Shown piece by piece: positions 6,980 to 14,266 of a stretch of DNA of 20,667 bases. Made by a program: the position numbers and the translations under genes. The stretch covers positions 1 to 20,667 of the forward strand of contig JAZQGR010000027.1 of assembly GCA_045540115.1 (NCBI GenBank), read 5' to 3'. The notes beneath the pieces are model-generated. The model searched no databases, had not been told where the DNA came from, and saw nothing but the letters and a program-made list of their open reading frames with translations. The stretch is from Colimorpha_A sp045540115 (GTDB lineage Bacteria; Bacillota; Clostridia; Oscillospirales; CAG-272). The stretch's first letter is position 1, and each line of letters opens with the position of its first letter.

Positions 6980-7296
6980 TTATTCTGTCACTGTGATAAG
7001 ATACGTACAGTTTGGCGTCAGACTCAATACAAGAGGATCATAGCCCTTTTCCAAAAGGTAGTCGAGACGCAGGTCGCTCACACGGAAGTCATAGCAAAGA
7101 TTACCGTTCTCATCGGTGTAAACGATATCCTCGAACATGGAATAGATTCTATAATGGTCATGATAGCTCCATCGTCGGACATACGGTCAAGGATGCGCTT
7201 GCCCCAAGGATCTTCAACAGCGTCAGTTGGATGAAACAGCGCATGGTTCCAAAATTTTGGTTGCTTCTTTAAGATTTTATTTTCAATCTTGATCAT
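6980..7296 (-). pseudogene. GH39-like (beta-xylosidase-type) N-terminal remnant, frameshifted
   Basis: The first frame, from the ATG at 7294-7296, reads KFWNHALFHPTDAVEDPWGK and RILDRMSDDGAIMTI. After a frameshift near 7146-7155 the neighbouring frame reads YSMFEDIVYTDENGNLCYDF and RVSDLRLDYLLEKGYDP to a TAA at 6980-6982. FHPTDA.ED.WG and MFEDIV...LDYLLEKG resemble the start of bacterial GH39 enzymes (beta-xylosidase/iduronidase type, usually about 500 residues). Only about 105 residues are present, so most of the barrel, including both catalytic glutamates, has been deleted. It sits in frame order in the operon, 3 bases after uxuA and 12 bases before the RraA gene, so the operon once had a xylosidase-type enzyme as well. 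Confidence 0.6.
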
Positions 7297-7299
7297 GAT

Positions 7300-8250
7300 T
7301 TATCTCTTTTCAATTGCATCTAAAATACCTTTCAAATATCCTATCGCGAAAAGTCTGCCCATTGCGTCATACCCGGGAAGCGTAGATACCTCCCCCGCCA
7401 TGGTCGGAACGTGATCCACACGGATCGGCACGTTGACACCGTTTTTGACGTATGCTCTCATGATTTTTGCCATATCGATGTCGCCATTGTCGTGATAGGT
7501 CTCCCTGAAATGCTCGGGGGTTCCCGTTGTGTTGCGAAAATGCACCATAAATATCTTATCCGCAAATTCCTCGATGGTCTTTTCCAAATCCTCGCCCATG
7601 ATAAAATAATTTGCCTGACACATGGTAATACCGAGGCAATCACTCTTAACGATATCATAAACTGCTTTTTTGATATTTGCCTTTGATATCATTATCCTCT
7701 CAACGTCGCCAAGGCGAGGAACGGGAGGATCGTCGGGATGAAGCCCAAGCTTAATTCCGTATTTTTCGGCATGCGGTATAACTGCCTTTATAAAATACTC
7801 ATAATTAGTCCAAAGCTCCTCTGCCGTGATTTTCGCGCCCGTCGGCTTGAAGTCTGACATATTGAACTCGGTCACTCTCGCGCCGCCGCGCTCGGGAAAG
7901 TTTGAGTTTGTGCGAAGCCAACCAATATGCGCCATAAAGTTAAAGCAGATGGTGTCAATGCCGTTCGCTTGCATATTGGGAAACATTGAAATTACCTTTT
8001 CAATGCACTCGTCGCGCAGCCCGTCTCCAAGCTTGATGTGGTCGTGAAGCTCATTCGGCATGGGCTCGATCGCCACGGGAGTGATACCGAAATCGGTAAA
8101 TTTCTTCGCAAGCGCATCCCAATGAGCTCTGTCCGCGTAATCAAATTTTCCATCTTCAGGAAGTCTTATCACGCCATGCTTTACTCCCGAGGCAATCGCG
8201 AAGTCCCACGCGGTATCGTGCTCTGAACGAAAATAGTCTGTAAGTATCAT
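7300..8250 (-). CDS. uxuA: D-mannonate dehydratase
   Basis: UxuA dehydrates D-mannonate to 2-keto-3-deoxygluconate, the third step of the glucuronate branch. It is a divalent-metal TIM-barrel enzyme. Matching segments are KLGLHPDDPPVPRLGDVERI (about 164-185), LGITMCQANYF, KIFMVHFRNTTGTPEHFRE, YHDNGDIDMAKIM and the C-terminal VPIRVDHVPTM. The product is 316 residues against roughly 350-394 in better-known UxuA proteins, and the usual RPDHG is RVDHV, so it belongs to a shorter subgroup. A GAGG site 7 bases upstream supports the ATG. It lies 12 bases after the SDR gene and directly before the GH39-like remnant. The frame is intact. Confidence 0.88.
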   Translation of the reverse strand: MILTDYFRSEHDTAWDFAIASGVKHGVIRLPEDGKFDYADRAHWDALAKKFTDFGITPVAIEPMPNELHDHIKLGDGLRDECIEKVISMFPNMQANGIDTICFNFMAHIGWLRTNSNFPERGGARVTEFNMSDFKPTGAKITAEELWTNYEYFIKAVIPHAEKYGIKLGLHPDDPPVPRLGDVERIMISKANIKKAVYDIVKSDCLGITMCQANYFIMGEDLEKTIEEFADKIFMVHFRNTTGTPEHFRETYHDNGDIDMAKIMRAYVKNGVNVPIRVDHVPTMAGEVSTLPGYDAMGRLFAIGYLKGILDAIEKR

Positions 8251-8262
8251 ACCTCAACCTCA

Positions 8263-9111
8263 TTAAACACCGGAAAGTGTAAGGAAGCCGCCGTCAACGG
8301 GAACGGTTATACCCGTGACAAAGCCTGCCGCTCGATCGTCGATGAGCCAACGTATAGCTCCGCACATATCGTTTGCCTGTCCGAAGTTGCCCATAGGCGT
8401 ATGCTTGATAACGTCCTTGCCTCGCTGTGTAAGACCGTCCTCGACCGTACCAAGATATGCCTTGCTTCTCTCGTTTACGATAAATCCGGGAGCTATCGCA
8501 TTGACACGAATACCGACTTCGGCAAAATATGCCGCAAAGCCTTTGGTAAAGTTAGCAACAGCCGCTTTACTCATAGCATAAGCAAAGTTGCGAGTGAGAG
8601 GACAATAGGTGTTCATAGAAGCAAAGTTTATAATGCTTCCCCCGCCCTGCTTTGCCATATATTTCGCAAAAGCAAGAAGAGGATATACTGTTCCCATAGT
8701 GTTCAGGCGAATAACACCCTCAAATGCCTCCATGTCGATGTTGTAAAGTCCCTTTATATCCTCGGGGCGATCCGCATCAAGCTCTCTTGGGTCAAACTTC
8801 GTGATATTCGGCATCGCCTTTATATTATTTCCGCCCGCACCGTTGATAAGAAAATCGCATCTGCCGAGATCCTTGATCACACTCTCGGCAAGCTTCTCAA
8901 CCGACTGCTGATCCGTAACGTCACAGGTATAGCAATTGCATTTGCCGCCCGCGGAAAGTATCTCCGACTCGACTTTTTTCAAATTTTCTTCATTGCGGTC
9001 TACCAACGCAACACTAACCCCGAGACCTGCCAAGTCCTTTGCTACCTGCGAGCAGATCACACCTGCCGCTCCTGTTACGACAGCAACCTTGTTGTTAAAA
9101 TAAGTATCCAT
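8263..9111 (-). CDS. uxuB: SDR-family D-mannonate oxidoreductase (fructuronate reductase)
   Basis: This enzyme would reduce D-fructuronate to D-mannonate with NAD(P)H, linking UxaC and UxuA. It is a classical short-chain dehydrogenase: VAVVTGAAGVIC near the N-terminus (cofactor loop), DVTD, NGAGGNN, SIINFASMN (catalytic Ser region), YAMSKAAV (Tyr and Lys of YxxxK) and PGFIVNERSK, followed by the C-terminal DGGF. SDR-type UxuB is known from Bacillus, so the assignment rests on fold plus its place between uxaC and uxuA. Two ATGs are possible. AAGGAG is only 3 bases before the one at 9117 but well spaced from the one at 9111 (protein starts MDTYFNNK), so the latter was chosen, giving 282 residues. 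Confidence 0.85.
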   Translation of the reverse strand: MDTYFNNKVAVVTGAAGVICSQVAKDLAGLGVSVALVDRNEENLKKVESEILSAGGKCNCYTCDVTDQQSVEKLAESVIKDLGRCDFLINGAGGNNIKAMPNITKFDPRELDADRPEDIKGLYNIDMEAFEGVIRLNTMGTVYPLLAFAKYMAKQGGGSIINFASMNTYCPLTRNFAYAMSKAAVANFTKGFAAYFAEVGIRVNAIAPGFIVNERSKAYLGTVEDGLTQRGKDVIKHTPMGNFGQANDMCGAIRWLIDDRAAGFVTGITVPVDGGFLTLSGV

Positions 9112-9130
9112 TTTCATTTCTCCTTTTTAA

Positions 9131-10417
9131 TTATATTTTAAGTTTGTTTTTTGAGTTCTCATAACATATTTTGCGAACTATATCGCCTTGAAGCTTTATA
9201 GGAAGCTCCCATTCTCTGACAGTATTTTGTTTGTCCAACCAAGAGCAAAGCAATCGTCTGAAATAGTCGTGCCGTACAAACGAGAGAATACTGCGTGAAT
9301 CCGTAGTCATACCTATAAACTGCGACACAACGCCAAACGAGGAAATACAGTTCAGGGTGTTTTCTATTCCGAGCGCATGATCGCACCACCACCAAGCGGG
9401 GCCAAGCTGTACCTTTGATGGGGTGCCGTCCTCGGAAAACGATCCTTGCATCACGGCAAGTGGCGCTTGATCGTTCATATTCAGCGGAAACAAAACGGTA
9501 TCGGGAAGTCCGCCGCCCTCCTCCATATCGTTCAAGAGATCGCAAATGGCGGAAATATTGAAGTTTCCGCCCACCGCCGCGTATCCGCCTGCGGCTCCCG
9601 CAAGACGGGCAAGGCGCGTACTGGTCTTTCTCTTTGCGTCAAGGTGCAAAAGAAGTGTCCAGCCCCGCTTTGCATATTCAATACCGAGCCGTTTGAATAT
9701 CTCTATCTTCTTTCCGTCGGTATCACGCTCAAAAAATCCCGCATCAAGAGCGTGGTCGGCAAAACAGCATCCCTTATCCGCAAATCTGTCAAGCATCACG
9801 GAAACCGCATTTATATATGATATGTCGTCTGTAATATCTATACCGCTTTTAATTTCAAGTTCCTTCTTTAACTCTTCGGTGGGATCAAGCAGATCATCTC
9901 CTCTTAGAGACGGAGCAACAGCTATTCCGTCGAAATTGCTGACTTCATCAAGCAAAGCAGCAATAGGCGATTGATATTCGATATTAAAATGTGACAGTAT
10001 TCTGTTGTTGGAGAACTCAGACGAAGAAAGCATTTCATTTGCTCTGTCATATATCCTTTTCGCATTATCTCTATTTATTGTTTCGTCAATACCAAATACA
10101 GTGAAAAGCTCCATGCGTGACCAGTCGTAAACGGGATTACCCGCAAGATACGGAAAGATCTCACAGTATTTTTCGAACTTTTCAAACGGTTCTGCGTCTC
10201 CTGTGATATAGTACTCATCTACTCCGCATATTCTCATAAGACGGTGCTTATAAGGATCGCAAGTAAGCCAAAGCTCGTTGAGATTTTCAAACCGTCTGTC
10301 GTTTTTAATATCCGCAACCGAAATGTGGTTGTGAAAATCTATGACGGGAAGCGATTTGGCATATTCAAAATAAAGTCTTTCCGCGTTTTTCGTATTAAGC
10401 AGATAATTTTCTTTCAT
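9131..10417 (-). CDS. uxaC: Uronate (glucuronate) isomerase
   Basis: UxaC converts D-glucuronate to D-fructuronate (and galacturonate to tagaturonate), the entry step of hexuronate breakdown. The 428-residue protein has the amidohydrolase-fold metal motif VIDFHNHISVADI (H29, H31), then ELWLTCDPYKHRLMRICGVD, LAGNPVYDWSRMELFTVFGI, GPAWWWCDHALGIENTL and GMTTDSRSILSFVRHDYFRR near the C-terminus, all characteristic. It is slightly short against the usual ~470. AAGGA before the ATG and a 3-base gap from the GH115-like gene upstream suggest coupled translation. The frame is intact. The neighbours give glucuronate as the likely natural substrate. Confidence 0.93.
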   Translation of the reverse strand: MKENYLLNTKNAERLYFEYAKSLPVIDFHNHISVADIKNDRRFENLNELWLTCDPYKHRLMRICGVDEYYITGDAEPFEKFEKYCEIFPYLAGNPVYDWSRMELFTVFGIDETINRDNAKRIYDRANEMLSSSEFSNNRILSHFNIEYQSPIAALLDEVSNFDGIAVAPSLRGDDLLDPTEELKKELEIKSGIDITDDISYINAVSVMLDRFADKGCCFADHALDAGFFERDTDGKKIEIFKRLGIEYAKRGWTLLLHLDAKRKTSTRLARLAGAAGGYAAVGGNFNISAICDLLNDMEEGGGLPDTVLFPLNMNDQAPLAVMQGSFSEDGTPSKVQLGPAWWWCDHALGIENTLNCISSFGVVSQFIGMTTDSRSILSFVRHDYFRRLLCSWLDKQNTVREWELPIKLQGDIVRKICYENSKNKLKI

Positions 10418-10420
10418 TTT

Positions 10421-12382
10421 TTATTCCTTTATTCTTTCTATCGCATCTTTCGTAAGCTTCAAAAAACCTATAATATCGTGCTTCTTCTCTCCTCTGTGCC
10501 AATTTTCCCAAGCGCCAAGTTCAAGTATCTTACGCTCTTCCAATATTCCATCAAGGCAAGTGCAAGCGGCATATCCCTGTGCCAGACGGTCCTCAATAGG
10601 CAGCCTTTCGTCCATAAGTCCCATCCCGTTTATGCACCATTCGGTAAGAAGCTGCATATGCTTTATCTGATACTTAACAAACTGCTGAAAATATAGCAAG
10701 GTATTTTGGGGAACATAGCGTTCCGCCATCTCGGCTTTTTTGTAAAGCCGTGAAAATTTCTCCGCGCTCTTTTTAAGTTTGAAGAGCGTTTCCTCGTTTT
10801 GGTCGGGGAGTTTTTCATAGGTCTCGCCGTTATACAAATATCTTCCGAAATACGCCAGTTGACCGTCGGTAGCGGCGTTACGGATAAATGGCAGATCCTT
10901 GTATTCACGGTAATAGAAATGCCACTGGGCAGCCGTTCTTTTAAGAGGTTCGTCGCCAAAGTCGGCAAACGCGGCATAGTATTCTCTCCGTATCTCGTTT
11001 ACCATCTTGGCAGCATCTCCAAATATCTCGCGGTCAAGCCTCAAAAGTTCGTCGCGGGCAGAGAAAGACAGAGGCGCACTAATTATCCTTGCGTTCATTA
11101 TTGCCGATATATGCAGAGGACGAACATTGGAAATGTTCAATATGGAGTAGTAAAGATTGTTCTTCTCTGCCGCGTCACGGTAGCAATACGCCATTTTTAC
11201 GGGATCACAGCCTTCTGTCAAGTGAGGACCGAGTGCCCAAAATCCCGCGTGATAATAAATGCCGTATTTTCTATCCTCTTCACGCCTTGTAGTATAAAAA
11301 TCATCGCCGAACATTTGATCAAGACCGAAATCCGAAAATACGGGGATCGTGGTCTTTGGCAGCTTCAAGTATCCCTTTCCGTAAAGTTCTGACCCCTCGT
11401 TCCAAAGAGTTGCGGTACTGTAAAAGTTCTCTGTACCCAAGGTTTTGCGGACAATATCGTACTGCGTTCCAATGGCATCGGTAATAATATATCCTCTGTC
11501 TTCCATCGAGCTTGAGATACTTGGGTCTGCTTTCCATACCGCTTCGTCAGCCTTTCCCCGAAGTCCCAACTGCCACACTACACGGTCTCCGTACTTCGCC
11601 CATTTTTTTGCGTAATAGTTCCATATTTCTTCCATACGAGCGCGATTGCTTATAAAGGAAACCGCCTCGTTTTCGTATCCGCGCTTTTTCATATAATTAT
11701 CCGCACCGAAATAGGAAACGCCCATAGGCTCTACGTGATGCTGGGAAATATACAGTCCACGCCGACAGACCGCCTTTACAAGCTTTTCCTCGTCGGGATT
11801 ATCAATATCCACAAAGGATGACGGTATCACCAGATTTATTTCGAGGCGCAGAGCTGTCTCTAAGACCATATCAAGAACCTCTGTATCCATTACGTTCTGG
11901 TAAAAGCTATAGTCTATATGTCTGTGACCGCCGCTGATCTTGAAGTCGGAGAGCAAATCCTCGTCATTGAGAAACCAGCCGCGAAAGCGGACAGGACGGT
12001 CACCAGAGGAGAAACTTTGCGCTTTTAAGATCAACTCTTCCGTCCTTTCTGGAAAAATATCGATCAAGCGGTAAACAGGAGAAATATTCAGACATTTGGT
12101 CGCAAAGGCGTAGATACCGAATACCGTTCCGAGAATATCCGAACCGACGATCGTTACCCTTTCTTCGTCAACGTTAACGGTGTAGGCTTCATGTGCTCCG
12201 TTTTCCACCGATTTGATCAATATACCATACTGATAATCGCCATTAACGATATTAAATCCTTTAGCCTTTCCCGATAATTGGCGAAGGTTTCTTTGCAGGT
12301 CAACAGCGGCAAGACGAATGGCTTCATCCGTATCATTTTCCATAATTATGTAAGTATCATGACTTTTGTCAAAAAGTTTCAT
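10421..12382 (-). CDS. GH115-like alpha-glucuronidase-type glycosidase (copy 1)
   Basis: This is the first gene of the operon and a 653-residue paralogue of 4042-6039. It shares the N-terminal block GTVFGIYAFATKCLNISPVY (85-104), VRFRGWFLNDEDLLSDF (131-147), RGLYISQHHVEPMGVSYFGA, VVWQLGLRGKADEAVW and KYGIYYHAGFWALGPHL. The family assignment to GH115 (xylan alpha-1,2-glucuronidase) rests on these barrel segments and on the uronate enzymes behind it. It has no signal peptide or membrane segment, so it is cytoplasmic. AGGAGG lies 9 bases before the ATG, and a minus-strand promoter candidate is at 12415-12443. The two copies probably split different linkages or methylated and unmethylated glucuronate. 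That split is inference. Confidence 0.7.
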   Translation of the reverse strand: MKLFDKSHDTYIIMENDTDEAIRLAAVDLQRNLRQLSGKAKGFNIVNGDYQYGILIKSVENGAHEAYTVNVDEERVTIVGSDILGTVFGIYAFATKCLNISPVYRLIDIFPERTEELILKAQSFSSGDRPVRFRGWFLNDEDLLSDFKISGGHRHIDYSFYQNVMDTEVLDMVLETALRLEINLVIPSSFVDIDNPDEEKLVKAVCRRGLYISQHHVEPMGVSYFGADNYMKKRGYENEAVSFISNRARMEEIWNYYAKKWAKYGDRVVWQLGLRGKADEAVWKADPSISSSMEDRGYIITDAIGTQYDIVRKTLGTENFYSTATLWNEGSELYGKGYLKLPKTTIPVFSDFGLDQMFGDDFYTTRREEDRKYGIYYHAGFWALGPHLTEGCDPVKMAYCYRDAAEKNNLYYSILNISNVRPLHISAIMNARIISAPLSFSARDELLRLDREIFGDAAKMVNEIRREYYAAFADFGDEPLKRTAAQWHFYYREYKDLPFIRNAATDGQLAYFGRYLYNGETYEKLPDQNEETLFKLKKSAEKFSRLYKKAEMAERYVPQNTLLYFQQFVKYQIKHMQLLTEWCINGMGLMDERLPIEDRLAQGYAACTCLDGILEERKILELGAWENWHRGEKKHDIIGFLKLTKDAIERIKE

Positions 12383-12414
12383 TTAGTAAAACCTCCTATT
12401 ACATTACTTAAACA

Positions 12415-12443
12415 AGTGTAGCACAAGCCACTCATGCGAGCAA
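12415..12443 (-). promoter_or_regulatory. Candidate promoter of the uronate operon
   Basis: Read on the minus strand, TTGCTC (12438-12443) and TACACT (12415-12420) are separated by 17 bases and lie about 35-60 bases before the first glycosidase gene. This fits a sigma-70-type promoter with a weak -35, as expected for a gene activated by an AraC-type protein. Confidence 0.5.
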
Positions 12444-12463
12444 GGACAAAAACAACTATTTTT

Positions 12464-12488
12464 AACACAATTCGATCACTTTTGTGTT
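12464..12488. promoter_or_regulatory. Candidate operator for the AraC-type regulator
   Basis: AACACAA (12464-12470) and TTGTGTT (12482-12488) form a perfect inverted repeat around 11 bases. The second arm overlaps the -35 box of the regulator's own promoter, and the first lies upstream of the operon promoter. The position suits autoregulation together with activation of the divergent operon. Confidence 0.4.
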
Positions 12489-12515
12489 GACGGCGGAACA
12501 AGAAAGGTGTAAAAT
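12487..12515 (+). promoter_or_regulatory. Promoter of the AraC-type regulator gene
   Basis: TTGACG (12487-12492), a 17-base spacer and TAAAAT (12510-12515) form a near-consensus sigma-70-type promoter, ending 17 bases before the ATG at 12533 with GAGGTGAG between them. Confidence 0.65.
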
Positions 12516-12532
12516 ATATCCGAGGTGAGAAT

Positions 12533-13315
12533 ATGAAATTTCAGCACAACCTGCAGGAACCGAATTTCAGAGTCGGCAACATAGACGTTCAACGCGTTTC
12601 AAGACCGAAAAATTATAAGCATTCCTTTCGGAACGGACGCGAAAAGCACGGTTTTATCTATATCGTAAGCGGAAAAATGCTTGATACCTTTCAAAATCAC
12701 GGAAAAATAAATTTAAGTGCAGATAAAGGAGAACTCATATTTGTTCCCAAGGGCAGCATCTATGCAGGCATGTATATGGAAGATCATACGAAGATAAAAA
12801 TTGTTCAATTTGATCTTGTTTCGGGAGAATTGCCCGAATATTTATCTTCGCCAGTAAAAATAGACCTTCCTCAAGCGCATAACTTGATCAATGCCTTCTT
12901 TGAGCCAACCGAAAATCACGCCTCATGTCACCCCTTTTATTATTTGTCTTGTCTGTATGAGCTGTTATGGAAAATTGATGAATGCTGCGCAAAAATACCT
13001 AAAAAATACAAAAAGCTCCGACCTGCCCTATTTGAGATATCGGAATGCTGGAACGAAAACAAAAGAGTATCTTATTATGCAGAGCTTTGCGATATGAGCG
13101 AGGCAAGTTTCCGCAGACTATTCCGCGAATATATGGGTATATCTCCCATTGATTACAGAAACGATATTCGTCTGACCTACGCAAAAAACAAGCTTCAAAG
13201 TGGCGAATATAATGTGTCCGAGGCTGCGTACGAGTCTGGATTTACAAATCTCTCATTTTTCATTCGACTATACAAAGAAAAGTATGGACATACCCCTAAA
13301 AAAGAGTATACTTGA
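12533..13315 (+). CDS. AraC-family transcriptional regulator of the uronate operon
   Basis: The 260-residue protein has an N-terminal cupin-like sensor domain (GFIYIVSGKMLDTF about 41-54, LSADKGELIFVPKGSIYAGM about 63-82) and a C-terminal double helix-turn-helix. In the latter, VSYYAELCDMSEASFRRLFR, EYMGISPIDYRNDIRL and VSEAAYESGFTNLSFFIRLY match the AraC signature. It is transcribed away from the operon, and the 150-base gap holds promoters for both directions. It presumably binds a uronate or xylan-derived effector and switches on the glycosidase/uronate genes; the effector is inferred. GAGGTGAG lies 4-5 bases before the ATG. A strong terminator follows the stop, so it is a single-gene unit. 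The frame is intact. Confidence 0.9.
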   Translation: MKFQHNLQEPNFRVGNIDVQRVSRPKNYKHSFRNGREKHGFIYIVSGKMLDTFQNHGKINLSADKGELIFVPKGSIYAGMYMEDHTKIKIVQFDLVSGELPEYLSSPVKIDLPQAHNLINAFFEPTENHASCHPFYYLSCLYELLWKIDECCAKIPKKYKKLRPALFEISECWNENKRVSYYAELCDMSEASFRRLFREYMGISPIDYRNDIRLTYAKNKLQSGEYNVSEAAYESGFTNLSFFIRLYKEKYGHTPKKEYT

Positions 13316-13324
13316 TGCGAAAAC

Positions 13325-13355
13325 GGGCACCTCAAATGAGGTGCCCGCTCTTTTT
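13325..13355 (+). terminator. Intrinsic terminator of the regulator gene
   Basis: GGGCACCTCA (13325-13334) and TGAGGTGCCC (13337-13346) form a 10-bp perfect stem, followed by GCTC and TTTTT (13351-13355), just after the AraC-type gene's stop. In the other direction it lies immediately after the tnpV remnant. Confidence 0.85.
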
Positions 13356-13357
13356 GA

Positions 13358-13742
13358 TTATGCTTGTATTAGTTCGTTCCAAATTACTTCTTCCGCGCTT
13401 GCCTTGATATTGTTCATCTCGGCAACCCAACAGAGCATATCAAGAGCTTTCAAATTCTCGTCGATACCTCTTTCGGCAGCAAGGCGGGGAATGATGGTTT
13501 CAATCATTTTGTTTGCTTCAAGGTCAATTTCGTACAACCGAGCGTTCAACTTGCCTTCGATCAACAACGTGTTGTACCTTCCCGCCACGGTGCTGATTGA
13601 TGTAATCAAGGTGCATCCGTCCGTACTTGCCGATCTGATAGTCGGTCTGCGTGGGAAGCGCAATATCGGGAATAAGATGTTCGTTTCCCTCGCGGTATGT
13701 ACCACCGAGCTTCTCATAAAGATTATCAAAGTTCTTTTTCAT
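13358..13742 (-). pseudogene. tnpV: TnpV-like transposon protein, frameshifted
   Basis: The first frame, from the ATG at 13740-13742, reads MKKNFDNLYEKLGGTYREGN, EHLIPDIALPTQTDYQIGKY and GRMHLDYINQHR. After a frameshift near 13580-13590 the neighbouring frame continues GRYNTLLIEGKLNARLYEID to ASAEEVIWNELIQA and a stop at 13358. Together they match the roughly 125-residue TnpV of Tn4451-like clostridial transposons along its whole length. TnpV has been described as excisionase-like, though its role is not well established. GGAGAA lies before the ATG. It sits inside the right end of the 10.8 kb element, opposite the serine-recombinase remnant, so both ends carry gene types found in the same transposon group. 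Confidence 0.8.
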
Positions 13743-13800
13743 TTTTCGTTCTCCATTACATTAAATTTTTATAAGCAAGTATTGTAATGGGTTGTCTTTG

Positions 13801-13823
13801 TGTCTTTAATCAAGTCAGTGCTT
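13801..13823. repeat. Right end / attachment half-site of the 10.8 kb element
   Basis: TGTCTTTAATCAAG (13801-13814) is the inverted partner of CTTAATTAAAGACA at 2995-3008. Seven bases separate it from TT (13822-13823), after which the IS3 transposase reading frame resumes with TCTCTGCCGAAAG. Confidence 0.75.
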
Positions 13824-14266
13824 TCTCTGCCGAAAGACCGAATCAAAAGTGGGTTACAGATATTTCGTACATACATACCAAACAAGGTGTCCTGTATTTA
13901 TCTGTCATTAGAGATTTGTATGACAACAGTATTGTTGCATACAAGACTGGCACAGAGCAAAATATTAACCTTGTACTCTCTACCATAAGAGCAGCAAAGA
14001 AAAAAGAGAAGGTCATCGCAGAGCTGCAACTCCATAGTGACCAAGGCTTTCAGTATACCTCTCAAGCGTACTTCAAGCTAACACCATCATACGGTATTAC
14101 ACCGTCAATGTCAAGACAAGAAAATCCGTATAACAACACATTAGCTGAAAATTTCTTTTCAATTTTCAAAACCGAGTGTATTTACCGAACAAAACTTCAG
14201 ACCTATGAGGAGGCGCGCCTCCTCATAGGTGAATACATCCATTTTTATAACAACGAACGCATACAA
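13824..14266 (+). pseudogene. IS3-family transposase, catalytic core part
   Basis: The frame continues exactly where 2987 stopped: FSAERPNQKWVTDISYIHTK. It carries the retroviral-integrase-type DDE residues: the first Asp in WVTDISYI, the second in LHSDQGFQYTSQAYF and the Glu in NNTLAENFFSIFKTE. It ends with YIHFYNNERIQ at 14266, where the IS200/IS605 element begins. The final TKTKLTPLEKR segment lies at 14724-14774. An apparent upstream ATG at 13787 is inside the inserted element and is not the real start. Joining the three parts gives 999 bases in one frame. Confidence 0.85.

Larger units (their letters stand above)
2986..13823. mobile_element. Defective serine-recombinase element carrying a uronate-use operon
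   Basis: The segment interrupts the IS3 transposase between codons for LLNRD and FSAERPNQKW. Joining 2987 to 13824 restores the frame exactly and recreates the 14-base palindrome CAGAGATTTCTCTG with TT at its centre. TT remains at both junctions, which fits the 2-base crossover of a serine recombinase. Inside the left end lies a large-serine-recombinase C-terminal remnant, reading outward. Inside the right end lies a tnpV remnant. The cargo is the GH115/uxaC/uxuB/uxuA operon with its AraC regulator. The mobility genes carry stops and frameshifts, so the element is probably stuck. Confidence 0.75.

Noticed and set aside
6230..7234. Plus-strand open frame of 334 codons opposite the RraA-family gene
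   Set aside because: Antisense shadow; the opposite strand has clear RraA motifs and an AGGAG site.
8401..9141. Plus-strand open frame of 246 codons opposite the SDR gene
   Set aside because: Antisense shadow of a gene with complete SDR motifs.
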